Shown here: positions 22,940-34,045 of the stretch, one piece after another
Position numbering within the stretch: the first letter of the stretch is position 1
How the letters are laid out: every line of letters begins with the position of its first letter
Assembly (NCBI RefSeq): GCF_963678635.1
Contig: NC_087065.1
Span: forward strand, 186,001 to 250,000
DNA length: 64,000 bases
Direction: 5' to 3'
Source of the DNA: Symsagittifera roscoffensis
Taxonomy: Eukaryota > Xenacoelomorpha > Acoela > Convolutidae
Notes under the pieces: generated by a model
Told to the model about the DNA's origin: nothing
What the model saw: the letters and a program-made list of their open reading frames with translations, nothing else
Database searches by the model: none
Made by a program: the position numbers and the translations under genes

Positions 22940-24115
22940 CCGCTTCTGCAGGAAAAAAGCGCAACCGCTGCTTTGATTGAATTTTTCATCTCAGATTTGA
23001 TAGCGTAGTTTTTCAGAAAATTCAAAAAGTGTCTCAAAAACGGCCAGCATTCAAAAACTTGACAATCCAATATACGTTAATTTTTTCATCTTAAAGCAGG
23101 TAGTTGTCACTAAAGCAGAGAAGACTCCCAAAATCTAGTTTCTCGATTGAACACTTAGCCTAGGAACTGGCACGGTAATTTTCGAGTAAACTCAAAAAAC
23201 TTCCAAAAAACGGTCTTAGTTTCAAACATTTCACGTGTTTGAAACCCATAACTTTTTTTTACAAAAAACTGGGCGTAGGAAAACATAAACGTTAGCCATC
23301 AACAACCTGTTGTTTCGATTAAACCTATGATATCAGATTTGGCCGGATATTTTTCGAGAAAACCTCAAAAAACTGTCAACAAATCAGATAGTTGACATTT
23401 CCGAGAATCATAACTTTTCATTTGAAAAAAAAAAAATAGGGCTTGACCAGTTATGCGGAAGATATTTGCCCATACTGTAGTTTCGAAAAAAAAATTAAAA
23501 TGACTTTTCCGAAGACGATAACTTTTTGTGTAAAAAAATGAAAGTGGCAGCTAATTTAGAGACGCTTCTTATAATCCGTTATCTCCATTGAACCCACAAC
23601 CTCGGGTAATCTCCCTTCAACTTCGACTGAACCCAAAAACCCATGTTTGGCAAGGTATTTCTCGAGAAAACTCAAAAAGTTTTTTTAAAAAACGGTCAAA
23701 AATCATGCGGGCATAAATTTTTATGTCATTAAAATGTGGGCATAGTCGGGCACGCAACGGAGCTTTCCACAACCAGTTCTTAAGATAAAACCCAAAATTC
23801 CAGATATAGGAAGATGTTTTTCGGTAAATTTAGAAAAATTTAGAAAACTATCGAAAAATCAAAAAATTGACTTTTACGAGGACGATTACTTTTTGCGTTA
23901 GAAAACTAGTCAGTGGCCGCCCATTCAGGGGAGCTTATTACTAACCGTCATCTCCATTGAACCCACAACCTACCTCAAGTTTAGGAGGTTACTTTTATAG
24001 AAAAGTCAAAATATTCAAAAACCGGTCAAATCAAAAATTTCAGAATTACGAAAGCCATCCGCACTTGTCATTAAAAAAAACTTGATTTTGGTAGAATAGT
24101 TTTTCAGAAATTAAA
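22940..24115. repeat. Degenerate tandem block, ~160 bp period
   Basis: The phrase 'tttttcgagaaaactcaaaaa', in diverged forms, recurs at about 23011, 23170, 23349, 23660, 23817, 23993 and 24096. 'cgataactttttgtg' and 'ttatctccattgaacccac' recur between. The layout resembles the ~171 bp array at 3250-4330 (there 'tatcgattaaaccctt' and 'gggtagtttttgaggaaat'), so the two blocks may be distant relatives. No gene. Confidence 0.6.
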
Positions 24116-24739
24116 AATATATATATAAAAAAAATAAAAGTCAATTATCAAACCCCCTCACTGACTTTGCGAAGGCTGTAGACAAAGGGGTAAAGCAAAA
24201 AGAGACCAGGAGGGTATGCAGGCACACAAAGGTGTACACAGTCTTTCTTTTGAAACTCGGTAGAAAAGTTTTTTTGCGAAAGAAACTTTTTTCCATAACC
24301 CAATTCCATACATTTTTCTTAAAGCTTGTTGTTTATCGAACAGCGGATCTAGGCAAACATTCAAAGCAAGTCATTTTAAACTCAAACTAGCAACAGAACA
24401 AAACTCCTTACGAAGCGGATACAAGGCCGACAATCTTTGAGCAGCCACAAGGCCAACAATCTTTGAGCAAGCGTAAAGTAATTCAATATGGAAGCAATCC
24501 AAGAAATTTTCATGGCTTGGGTTTGGGATCTCACAAACCTTAAGCAGGCTTTTAAGCAAATTTATACTCCCTCCATAACATAAATTAGATAGCATTAGGA
24601 AAATATTTCTGGAGCGAGCTATAGATCGATGATACTATGGCTCCTTTTCCAGTTATTGCTACCACGACTTGGTTCACCATCAATAAAAGAGCTTTCACTA
24701 CGTTAGCTGTCTGTTCACAACCCCGGTCCCTTCAGTTGT
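24116..24739. other. Unassigned stretch left of the Jockey-type relic
   Basis: A minus-strand open frame at 24595-24371 has plausible composition and an internal 24 bp direct repeat ('caaagattgttggcc' / 'caaagattgtcggcc'), but no recognisable family and no clear splice sites. Not called as a gene. Confidence 0.3.
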
Positions 24740-27700
24740 TCCCCTTGCAACCAAAACATGCACCGAAAGCAAGCATGTGTCTGGTGTCACATATGTGGCT
24801 GGATACATTTTAAAGGCAGCGTCCTTAAATTATTCAAAGAGTATCACCGCGAATTTTACCACCCCCTCTGCACTTCTACGTACGAACCCACCGTACCAAC
24901 ACCCAATTGACTAAAGGAACCTTTAGAATACTACAATTCAACTGTAATGGAATGTCTTAGAAAGCTCCAGAAATCACAGCTTTCTTAGCCCAGAATCAAA
25001 TCCATATTGCTCTCTTCCAGGAAACCAAGTTGAAAAAACATGGTCATATCCGCTCCATAGGTACTTTATACTCACTCATCCTTGAAGACAGAAACAAAGA
25101 GGGTGGTAACCTCCTCACAGCTATCCACGAATCTATACAGTACAAAGAACTTACTGTAAAAACTGACGGATGTGTATGTGTTTGCCAGTCCGTCTAAAAT
25201 TCGTATCAATAACTTCTACATACCCCCCAGATCTAGTTGTACTCCCAGTTATACAGCATTCCGTACTTATCTCCTGGTTCCTAGTGATCTTCTGGTACTG
25301 AGGGACGCCAACACCCATTCTTTCCTCTAGAAACCTAACACCATGGTCAAGTACTCTTATGAAATTACAAATCCACTTTTGCACCAATACATGACGAAAC
25401 CCAAACAAAAGTACCTTTTAATTCTGATGCAAAACATTCCTCACCTGACAATTCCTTTTACTTTTTGCATCCTGGACCCCAATCAATTCCCTAGGCTCCG
25501 ACCACCTTGCCATACTTATTGAATTACATTCGATAATAACATACTCTTTTCATTGAAAAAGACATAACAAAATTCCTCAGGGCTGACCGGAGGCAATTTA
25601 CCGACGAGATTGAGACGGTTTCATTTCGGGGATTCCGTCTTGAAATGCGGCCGGGAAAAAATTCTTCGGAGATCTGCTGCCCAGGCCAGCACGCCACCAC
25701 ATACCCGCCAGGCGTCACTGCCACTACACCTCACTCTTTCTCGGGGGTCAGCTTCTCTGGCTTTTCAAAGAGACCGCTGCCGCCACAACAATCAGCTCAT
25801 GGAAACCACGCAGCACTCTCGTTCCACACCTTCCAAACTTTGCTGTATGAATCATACAGCAAAGACAAGAAAAATACATGGCGTAGGTAGGCACCCCATA
25901 ACATTTGGCTGTGAAATACATAACCTCAATTACTGATATAGCAAAGCGTTTAGTAAGCAATTTACAAATGCTAGGAACCATGCCTCCGACAAAATATTCA
26001 GGATAACTTAACGCAAAATTTCCAAACTTTCTCTGTCTGATAGTCCAACTTTCTCCCCTCACTAAACTACACAAGCCAATGCGGATAGCAAACCCTCATG
26101 ATCACTCAATTCGGAGAGCCTTTCTAATGTCAACTCAAACACCTCTAAACTCTTGCACTTGACTCATTTGTATAACCTTTCACTGTCTGATAATATATTC
26201 CCCCAAATGTGGAAACACTCCAAGGTTATCCCCCTGCCCATAAACATTTCACATCGTACAGCCTATTTCACTACTGTGCTCCTTTTCCTGAATTTTAGAG
26301 AGGCTCATCCATCCCCTCACAAAGCATCTCCCAAATGCCACACGCCAACACGGGTTCCGCCCATTTATCTTCCCCACAACCGCACTCTCCACCTTTGAAA
26401 ATTTTTAATTAATGATGGCCTTACAATCTGCCCTCGCCACACTTGACTTTTCAAAGGTCTTTGCTATGGTGTGACATAGATCACTAGTGGAACTCATTTA
26501 CGACACACCGCTGCCAAGAGTATAGTTTGCTGGCTGAGCAACTACTTATATGACCGACAAGCCAACACTATTTCTGATAACCAAGTATCACCGCACAGAA
26601 TTGTTCACTGTGGTGTTACCCAGGGCTCCGTTTCATCACCGAATTTTTAAAAAAATTTTACGTCCATGACGCCCCTCCGCCCCCGAATATGTTGGCCTCA
26701 GCTCAGACGCTGATCATTTCCACCTCTTCGATAAGTCCTGACATTGAGGCAGCATCGTGCTCACTAAATGGTTAACTACAACGCTTTTAAATAACTTTTT
26801 CACCTCCCGTAAGCTAGCATTCCCGTCCTCCTAAGGATCAGTTACCTTGCTTTTTCATACAGCAAATATTTTAACAAAACTCCAACTGTATTCTTAAACA
26901 ACGAGCATCTCTCTCTCTCTCAGAAAATCCGAAACATTTAGGGATTACTTTTGACCCGATTTCTGCTCACTGCAAGAGATCTGCTGATAAGACAAGTCGC
27001 AGGATAGGAGTCCTGAAGGCGTTAGCTTGTTCCTCTCGGGGTCAGTCTAGAAAACCCAGCTTTTATTCTACAAAGCCTTAGTTCGTCCTGTTTTAGATTA
27101 TGACTCCGCGACCTAACCCTAACCGCTATTTCATCTACAGGTAACAGGTACAATCAAGCCCTCTGTATAACCACAGGCTCAACTTTTATGAGCTCCAAAG
27201 CCCACCTGCACAGTGAAGTCGACATCCTCATTATTCCAAACCATCGTTCTCTTTTAACGTTTTTAATCTCCACATGCCGTTCACATCACGCAAATCATTT
27301 TTATCACTCTTACACTATATCCCACGTCAAATTCGACAAACCATTTTAGTTGCTTTTAAATACGACACAGACTCCCTTTTAATCGACAAAACCCAGTCAC
27401 TAAATCTTGACGACTCAGAAGTTTCCACTTTGTTTTTAATCACCATAAGTCCGTTCTTAAAAAAATTTAAACCTAGTAAACGAGTTCCTAGCAGAATCCC
27501 CTCCGCAAAATTCATTTCCATTCCTTTCCAAGCATCACCCCCTCTGAGCAGTCCCTTTCAAGAACCACCCGCTATAAGCTTGCTCAACTCAACCACCCCA
27601 CACTAGTTGCCATATTTTTCACTGCACCATATATCCCTCCCCTTTTACCCCGGCAGATCTGTGGTTAAGGCTGGTAGAAGTAGCAAAGTTACTGAGCCTG

Positions 27701-27760
27701 GAGACAGATGAGCAGAACCCACCCAACATGGGCTAAAGAAAGAAAGAACGTTCACAACAC
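24740..27760 (+). pseudogene. Jockey-type non-LTR retrotransposon relic (PHD-like, AP endonuclease, RT, tail)
   Basis: Ordered protein blocks in broken frames. A PHD-like Cys/His segment reads CVWCHICGWIHF (~24774-24810). The endonuclease start reads LQFNCNGM (~24934-24957) and IHIALFQETKL (~25000-25035). RT fingers read 'QHGFRP' (~26344), LDFSKVFAMV (palm motif A, Asp then Phe-Ser-Lys, ~26441-26470) and a VTQGS block (~26616). The thumb and C-terminal blocks read NPKHLGITFDP (~26925-26960) and YKLAQLNHPTLV (~27570-27607). The 3' end is an (AAAG)n-like tail at ~27734-27750. Internal deletions and stops make it inactive. It lies antisense inside the putative last intron of the VIRMA-like gene. 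Confidence 0.8.
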
Positions 27761-27810
27761 GAATTACCTTATATTTTGGTAACTTCGGAGCATACTCAAT
27801 TCAATTATAG

Positions 27811-27860
27811 GCAAAGCGGAGCTTTGCACCTCTTGCGGTATCACAGAAACATAACATTGC
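27811..27860. mobile_element. Head of a palindrome-headed element (copy 4)
   Basis: GCAAAGC-GGA-GCTTTGC (27811-27827) followed by 'acctcttgcggtatcaca'. Relative to GCGAAGC/GCTTCGC both arms changed together, so the palindrome is preserved. No tail hairpin was found nearby; the right boundary is unknown. Confidence 0.5.
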
Positions 27861-28524
27861 AAACTAGGGGAGCGAAATCACTACTAAGTCTATGAAAAAT
27901 TTGAGACGTCGAAAAACTTATTTCTACAGAAAGTTACCACATTTGTTTAAAATGATGTTCTTTACGAGAAAAACAAGCCGAGAAACACAACCTCCAGCGT
28001 TAAACACAAGCTCCAGCGTCTTACAAATTTATCGAGCGCAATTAGAAGCCGGATTATTCGAACTGTGATCCTGGTTGTCCTGGGTATAGGCATACTCAAA
28101 AACCTGGTATACACAAAAAATGATTTACTCAATTCATCAACTTACTACCAGCTTTGTATTTCAGTATAAGTCACAACTTAAAACGTTTTGAAATCGTTTT
28201 CAAAGGCCCGGATAATATTTGTTAGTGAAATGTGTGTTTGAGTTATAAAAACATCGGGGTCCAAAGTTCCTCCACACATTAAGCCGTAGGAGTATTTATA
28301 AGTATCCAGTCGAAATGCTGTGAACTGTTACTGCATTTATAAATTATACTCCATTTCCATTTTAAATTGACAATGACAACATGTAATACGCCCATGACCC
28401 AAAACATTAACATAGCCAACAGATGTTTGGAAAAGTGTATGTAAAGAATACAAGCAAACCGAAAACAAATAATTTTGCACAATTTCAACTTTTGAAATTC
28501 GAGGAAAACAGACCAGGTTAAAGC

Positions 28525-28765
28525 TCTGATATTAAAAAAGATGTTTTTGATTGGCACTTTCTTATTAAAAATAACCCACTCAGACAGAATTGGATCAATG
28601 GGTAACTTTTTATTCCGCTGCAAATTCAGAAAGTTTTTCGTCACCTTTACACTTTCGTTGTTCGATAGTGGAGTTTGCCTTCCTTTTAACAAAGGAAATG
28701 GGCTGTACTGTAGAAAAAAATCAAAAGGGAAACCGCGAAAAATCAAACTTGAGCGGTAACAAAAA
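28525..28765 (+). repeat. Dispersed repeat R1, copy
   Basis: Ordered blocks are 'aaagctctgatatt', 'gattggcactttcttatt', 'attggatcaatgggtaac', 'tttattccgctg', 'cacctttacactttcgttg', 'gatagtggagtttgcc', 'ttccttttaac' and 'aaatcaaacttgagcg'. The open frames in it (28541-28756 and 28590-28775 plus) are repeat by-products. Confidence 0.6.
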
Positions 28766-29270
28766 AAAACATTCCTAAACGAAAAAAGTCTCACAAGCTA
28801 TGTAAGTGAACCTCACTTAGTTCTTTTACACTTAAAAGAGAGAGAAGCAGAGCAATAACAAACAACACAACAAAGTGTAACGACAGCTAGAAGAAGAAGG
28901 GACTGCTGTACTGAAGTGGATTAACTGTATTGAGTACTAGCAAGAGAGAAGAGACAAGACAACTAACGATAGAACTCGGTTACCCACTCGAGGTACTGTC
29001 TCGTATGTTCAGCAACACTCAGCCTCCTCATGCCTAAGCCACATGCTCACTTCAAAGTCAAACCTCTCAAATGATCTCATTGTGATCAAACCAAAAGGGC
29101 GTCAAATTTAACGTGGAAACAGATTAAAACCAGTTTACGAGGTCAAATTAACAGTCATGTCCAAAAAATTGCAGTAGTCAATGAAAACCATGAAAATAGA
29201 TGTTAACAAATGGGTCAAATAACTTGGTCGAATATATGCTGTTCTAGAAGATTGATAGATAGATAGATAC
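28766..29270. other. Intronic, no gene seen
   Basis: Sequence left of the third VIRMA-like exon. It begins with an AT-rich part and continues with moderately GC-balanced sequence without ORF or repeat signature. A (GATA)4 microsatellite, 'gatagatagatagata', ends at the exon border (29254-29269). Confidence 0.4.
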
Positions 29271-29542
29271 GAACCCCGTTCGTTAGCTTGACTAGTGTTG
29301 AACTGAGCAGAAGAGGAGGAGCTGCTCCCTTCCGCACCTCCCCCTCCCCCTCCCCCTCCAACCCTCCCTCCAGTTCCATGTATTCCTTGTCCCATCTGGA
29401 GTGGAGAGTTAGAAAGGACGGGTGCGTAGGATGGAGGGAATGCCCCCGGCACTATGGAGGGAATGCGTCTGCTCATGATCACATTGCTGCCCCCCATGCC
29501 TATGCCCATGGAGACTTGACCACCAGACACTATCGTGCGCGA
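29271..29542 (-). CDS. VIRMA: VIRMA-like gene, Gly/Ser-rich exon
   Basis: The minus-strand acceptor tgtttcag|TCGCGC opens in phase 0, which matches the phase-0 end of the 33858 exon. It encodes SRTIVSGGQVSMGIGMGG, a Pro/Ser/Met stretch (PGAFPPSYAPVLSNSPLQMG), Gly9 from GGN repeats, a run of six Ser and FNTSQANERG. Gly/Ser/Arg-rich low complexity is usual near the C terminus of Virilizer proteins. Two donors are possible: GGTTC|gtatct (exon end 29271), whose intron starts inside a TATC microsatellite, or CGGG|gttcgt (exon end 29275). They lead to different phases and hence different last exons. The plus-strand open frame over the same DNA (29288-29572) is a shadow. Confidence 0.6.
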
Positions 29543-29574
29543 CTGAAACACAAAACTACGAGTCACCAAGAGTA

Positions 29575-29981
29575 ACAAGGATAGCCGGTTATGTGCAAGT
29601 GGCACCGAATGTTCCGACCATAGTCTCAAAAAATACACAACTTTTTTTTCAAATTATTATTGCTTTTTGTTCGGCGTGGTGTGATAAAATGAGTTGACCA
29701 AAAAAACTGGAGATTAGGTATGTTTGACAGTCATAGTAAAATAAGCAAATTGAAAAACAATTTTTGTAGAAACTAACTTACTTAAAGAATTTAAAAAAAA
29801 TCAATTTTTTTAAGTTATGCAGCTTTTGAATTTTTGAAAATTTCGATTCCAAAAAGGCGCTAAAATACTCAAAGTAAACTAACGTTACTCGAGTAAAACT
29901 AAGTTTTTACGTTTTAAATTAAGCTATTAAAAGCTTATAAGCAGTTAAAATAAGAGTGCTCGCTGGCTTTATTCAACAACT
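29575..29981. repeat. Dispersed repeat R2, copy 2 (left flank of the 119 bp array)
   Basis: 'acaaggatagccggttatg', 'ggcaccgaatgttccgacc' and 'atagtctcaaaaaatac' match the R2 copies at 14176 and 33255. Further right, 'agcagttaaaataagagtg' and 'ctcgctggctttattc' match 33345-33385. The 119 bp tandem array begins at its right edge. Confidence 0.5.
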
Positions 29982-32837
29982 TAATTGCTTAATGCTTGAA
30001 ATAACAACTTAATTGCTTAAAAGGTATCAAAACAGAGATTTGAAGGAGGGTCACTGGAAAAAACCATTTCATTACATCATGATAGAACGCTATACAATGT
30101 TAATTGCTTAATGCTTGAAATAACAACTTAATTGCTTAAAAGGTATCAAAACAGAGATTTGAAGGAGGGTCACTGGAAAAAACCATTTCATTACATCATG
30201 ATAGAACGCTATACAATGTTAATTGCTTAATGCTTGAAATAACAACTTAATTGCTTAAAAGGTATCAAAACAGAGATTTGAAGGAGGGTCACTGGAAAAA
30301 ACCATTTCATTACATCATGATAGAACGCTATACAATGTTAATTGCTTAATGCTTGAAATAACAACTTAATTGCTTAAAAGGTATCAAAACAGAGATTTGA
30401 AGGAGGGTCACTGGAAAAAACCATTTCATTACATCATGATAGAACGCTATACAATGTTAATTGCTTAATGCTTGAAATAACAACTTAATTGCTTAAAAGG
30501 TATCAAAACAGAGATTTGAAGGAGGGTCACTGGAAAAAACCATTTCATTACATCATGATAGAACGCTATACAATGTTAATTGCTTAATGCTTGAAATAAC
30601 AACTTAATTGCTTAAAAGGTATCAAAACAGAGATTTGAAGGAGGGTCACTGGAAAAAACCATTTCATTACATCATGATAGAACGCTATACAATGTTAATT
30701 GCTTAATGCTTGAAATAACAACTTAATTGCTTAAAAGGTATCAAAACAGAGATTTGAAGGAGGGTCACTGGAAAAAACCATTTCATTACATCATGATAGA
30801 ACGCTATACAATGTTAATTGCTTAATGCTTGAAATAACAACTTAATTGCTTAAAAGGTATCAAAACAGAGATTTGAAGGAGGGTCACTGGAAAAAACCAT
30901 TTCATTACATCATGATAGAACGCTATACAATGTTAATTGCTTAATGCTTGAAATAACAACTTAATTGCTTAAAAGGTATCAAAACAGAGATTTGAAGGAG
31001 GGTCACTGGAAAAAACCATTTCATTACATCATGATAGAACGCTATACAATGTTAATTGCTTAATGCTTGAAATAACAACTTAATTGCTTAAAAGGTATCA
31101 AAACAGAGATTTGAAGGAGGGTCACTGGAAAAAACCATTTCATTACATCATGATAGAACGCTATACAATGTTAATTGCTTAATGCTTGAAATAACAACTT
31201 AATTGCTTAAAAGGTATCAAAACAGAGATTTGAAGGAGGGTCACTGGAAAAAACCATTTCATTACATCATGATAGAACGCTATACAATGTTAATTGCTTA
31301 ATGCTTGAAATAACAACTTAATTGCTTAAAAGGTATCAAAACAGAGATTTGAAGGAGGGTCACTGGAAAAAACCATTTCATTACATCATGATAGAACGCT
31401 ATACAATGTTAATTGCTTAATGCTTGAAATAACAACTTAATTGCTTAAAAGGTATCAAAACAGAGATTTGAAGGAGGGTCACTGGAAAAAACCATTTCAT
31501 TACATCATGATAGAACGCTATACAATGTTAATTGCTTAATGCTTGAAATAACAACTTAATTGCTTAAAAGGTATCAAAACAGAGATTTGAAGGAGGGTCA
31601 CTGGAAAAAACCATTTCATTACATCATGATAGAACGCTATACAATGTTAATTGCTTAATGCTTGAAATAACAACTTAATTGCTTAAAAGGTATCAAAACA
31701 GAGATTTGAAGGAGGGTCACTGGAAAAAACCATTTCATTACATCATGATAGAACGCTATACAATGTTAATTGCTTAATGCTTGAAATAACAACTTAATTG
31801 CTTAAAAGGTATCAAAACAGAGATTTGAAGGAGGGTCACTGGAAAAAACCATTTCATTACATCATGATAGAACGCTATACAATGTTAATTGCTTAATGCT
31901 TGAAATAACAACTTAATTGCTTAAAAGGTATCAAAACAGAGATTTGAAGGAGGGTCACTGGAAAAAACCATTTCATTACATCATGATAGAACGCTATACA
32001 ATGTTAATTGCTTAATGCTTGAAATAACAACTTAATTGCTTAAAAGGTATCAAAACAGAGATTTGAAGGAGGGTCACTGGAAAAAACCATTTCATTACAT
32101 CATGATAGAACGCTATACAATGTTAATTGCTTAATGCTTGAAATAACAACTTAATTGCTTAAAAGGTATCAAAACAGAGATTTGAAGGAGGGTCACTGGA
32201 AAAAACCATTTCATTACATCATGATAGAACGCTATACAATGTTAATTGCTTAATGCTTGAAATAACAACTTAATTGCTTAAAAGGTATCAAAACAGAGAT
32301 TTGAAGGAGGGTCACTGGAAAAAACCATTTCATTACATCATGATAGAACGCTATACAATGTTAATTGCTTAATGCTTGAAATAACAACTTAATTGCTTAA
32401 AAGGTATCAAAACAGAGATTTGAAGGAGGGTCACTGGAAAAAACCATTTCATTACATCATGATAGAACGCTATACAATGTTAATTGCTTAATGCTTGAAA
32501 TAACAACTTAATTGCTTAAAAGGTATCAAAACAGAGATTTGAAGGAGGGTCACTGGAAAAAACCATTTCATTACATCATGATAGAACGCTATACAATGTT
32601 AATTGCTTAATGCTTGAAATAACAACTTAATTGCTTAAAAGGTATCAAAACAGAGATTTGAAGGAGGGTCACTGGAAAAAACCATTTCATTACATCATGA
32701 TAGAACGCTATACAATGTTAATTGCTTAATGCTTGAAATAACAACTTAATTGCTTAAAAGGTATCAAAACAGAGATTTGAAGGAGGGTCACTGGAAAAAA
32801 CCATTTCATTACATCATGATAGAACGCTATACAATTT
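29982..32837. repeat. Perfect tandem array: 24 copies of a 119 bp unit
   Basis: The unit starts 'taattgcttaatgcttgaaa' and ends 'gaacgctatacaatgt'. Starts fall every 119 bp from 29982 (30101, 30220, 30339 ...), and I saw no difference between units on reading them through. 24 x 119 = 2856 bp; only the last two bases of the last copy differ. Each unit contains a shorter internal echo ('taattgcttaatg' / 'taattgcttaaaa'). There is no ORF. The array lies in the intron between two VIRMA-like exons. Such identity implies very recent expansion or homogenisation, or a consensus-filled assembly stretch. Confidence 0.97.
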
Positions 32838-33239
32838 TTTTAAATTTAGAGCGCACGGATTTTTTTTTCGTTATAGACTTCAGCCTATTTACAAAAAAAC
32901 TGTAGCTCCTTATTTGTGCTGCTCTAGTTGACAGAAAACATTGCAAATTCATTTATTAAACATTTTAAGAAACTTGTTTTGGACAACATTTATTTGGACT
33001 TTCAGCAGAATAAACAAGTGCAAACGATTAAAGCTACCCGCTAATGAATTATCCTTGTTTGATGTCAAAGACTTATTAAATTAGACGGGGCCTCAACATT
33101 ATTCTAGTTTATTAATTTTACATCGGCTAAAACAATTCGCTGCCTGAGGTTGTGTCACGTCGCACGAACAAATGTGTAGCTCTAATCATTTGACTTCTGA
33201 ATTCTATTGAAGCTAGCTTTCTAATCATTTGTCGAAACT
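32838..33239. other. Intronic sequence right of the 119 bp array, nothing recognised
   Basis: AT-rich, no ORF or repeat signature apart from 'tctaatcatttg' occurring twice (33181 and 33220). Confidence 0.4.
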
Positions 33240-33560
33240 GCAATAATAGCACACAGTAAGCACAGAATAATCCAACCATAGTTTTAAAAAATACGGATCA
33301 TGCTAACTATCCCTCCCCCCTATGCAACCGCTATTGTAAGCTTCTGAGCAATTAAAACAAGACTACTCGCTCGCTTTCTTCGCTCGAAATAAGACGAAAA
33401 ATCAAAAGTTGCGAACCGGTTTTTCTCGAATGAAACGTTTTTTTTTCGTGTTTCTAATCACGACTGTCAGGACTTTATCCTGATATTTCACTCAATCCAG
33501 TCAGATGATTATTTGTGGTACGTGATTTTGCGTGGAAAACGAAAAAAAAAAACGAAAACA
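33240..33560 (+). repeat. Dispersed repeat R2, copy 3
   Basis: The blocks 'cagaataatccaaccatag', 'gcaattaaaacaag', 'gcgaaccggtttttctcg', 'gattatttgtggtacgtg' and 'attttgcgtggaaaacg' align in order with 14170-14560 and 29575-29960. A plus-strand open frame at 33513-33737 starts in it and has no recognisable domain. Confidence 0.5.
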
Positions 33561-33857
33561 CCCGAATACCAAGTACAAAGTTCCTCCCCACTTTCAATGA
33601 TCGGAACATTAAGCCCTCCTTTCAACAGACTTAAGAATATATCGCAAACAGCTCAGAATATAGCCATCGTTAATAGCTTTAATCTCATAGTGGCTACCGT
33701 TCGCCAGTTTGACTTTTGTCAGATCGAACACGATCTATAATGAGTAAACAATCCTGCTTTTGTCATCGCTCGTCCATTATTGGATTCTCATCAGCCAGTA
33801 CAAGCATGCAAGCTACCTCCCTGCCTGCCTTGGAGGAGCGAGAGGGACTAGACTGAC

Positions 33858-33993
33858 CTTGGTCCTGCTAGACCTGTTCACGCCTCCTACCCCTTCGTAA
33901 TTCTCTGCCTTCTCCAGCAGCATGAAGTCGTCCACGTGCATGGAGGGAGGCCGACTGGTGTTCTGCTTCCGCATCCGGAACACATCGTCACTC
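33858..33993 (-). CDS. VIRMA: VIRMA/Virilizer homologue, conserved C-terminal motif exon
   Basis: VIRMA (Virilizer) is the large scaffold of the nuclear m6A mRNA methyltransferase-associated complex with WTAP, and guides METTL3/METTL14 activity. This 136 nt minus-strand exon has the acceptor ttgtag|G and donor ACCAAG|gtcagt. It encodes SDDVFRMRKQNTSRPPSMHV then DDFMLLEKAENYEGVGG and VNRSSRTK. The RKQNTSRPPSMHVDDF string is the signature I associate with the C-terminal region of Virilizer proteins from animals to plants. The phases fit both neighbours: AG|G to 39309 upstream and phase 0 to 29542 downstream. The family call rests on this one strong motif; gene context does not contradict it. 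Confidence 0.75.
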
Positions 33994-34010
33994 CTACAAT
34001 CACATCACAT

Positions 34011-34045
34011 CAGATCAGATCAGATCAGATCAGATCAGATCAGAT
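34011..34045. repeat. (CAGAT)7 microsatellite beside a 3' splice site
   Basis: Seven perfect CAGAT units on the plus strand, that is (ATCTG)7 on the minus strand, lie 17-51 nt upstream of the acceptor AG (33995-33994) of the VIRMA-like exon. Read on the transcribed strand the array contains repeated CTGAT, which fits the branch-point consensus CTRAY. Confidence 0.95.

Noticed and set aside
25610-25936. 108-codon plus-strand ORF and the overlapping 25748-26074 minus-strand ORF
   Set aside because: Both lie in the decayed Jockey-type retrotransposon and show none of its conserved blocks in these frames; open by chance in a GC-richer patch.
29288-29575. Plus-strand 95-codon ORF
   Set aside because: It is antisense to the Gly/Ser-rich exon of the VIRMA-like gene, and its composition is explained by that exon's GC-rich codons.
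29982-32837. CRISPR-like regular array
   Set aside because: The whole 119 bp unit is identical, with no variable spacers, and the genome is eukaryotic. It is a plain tandem repeat.
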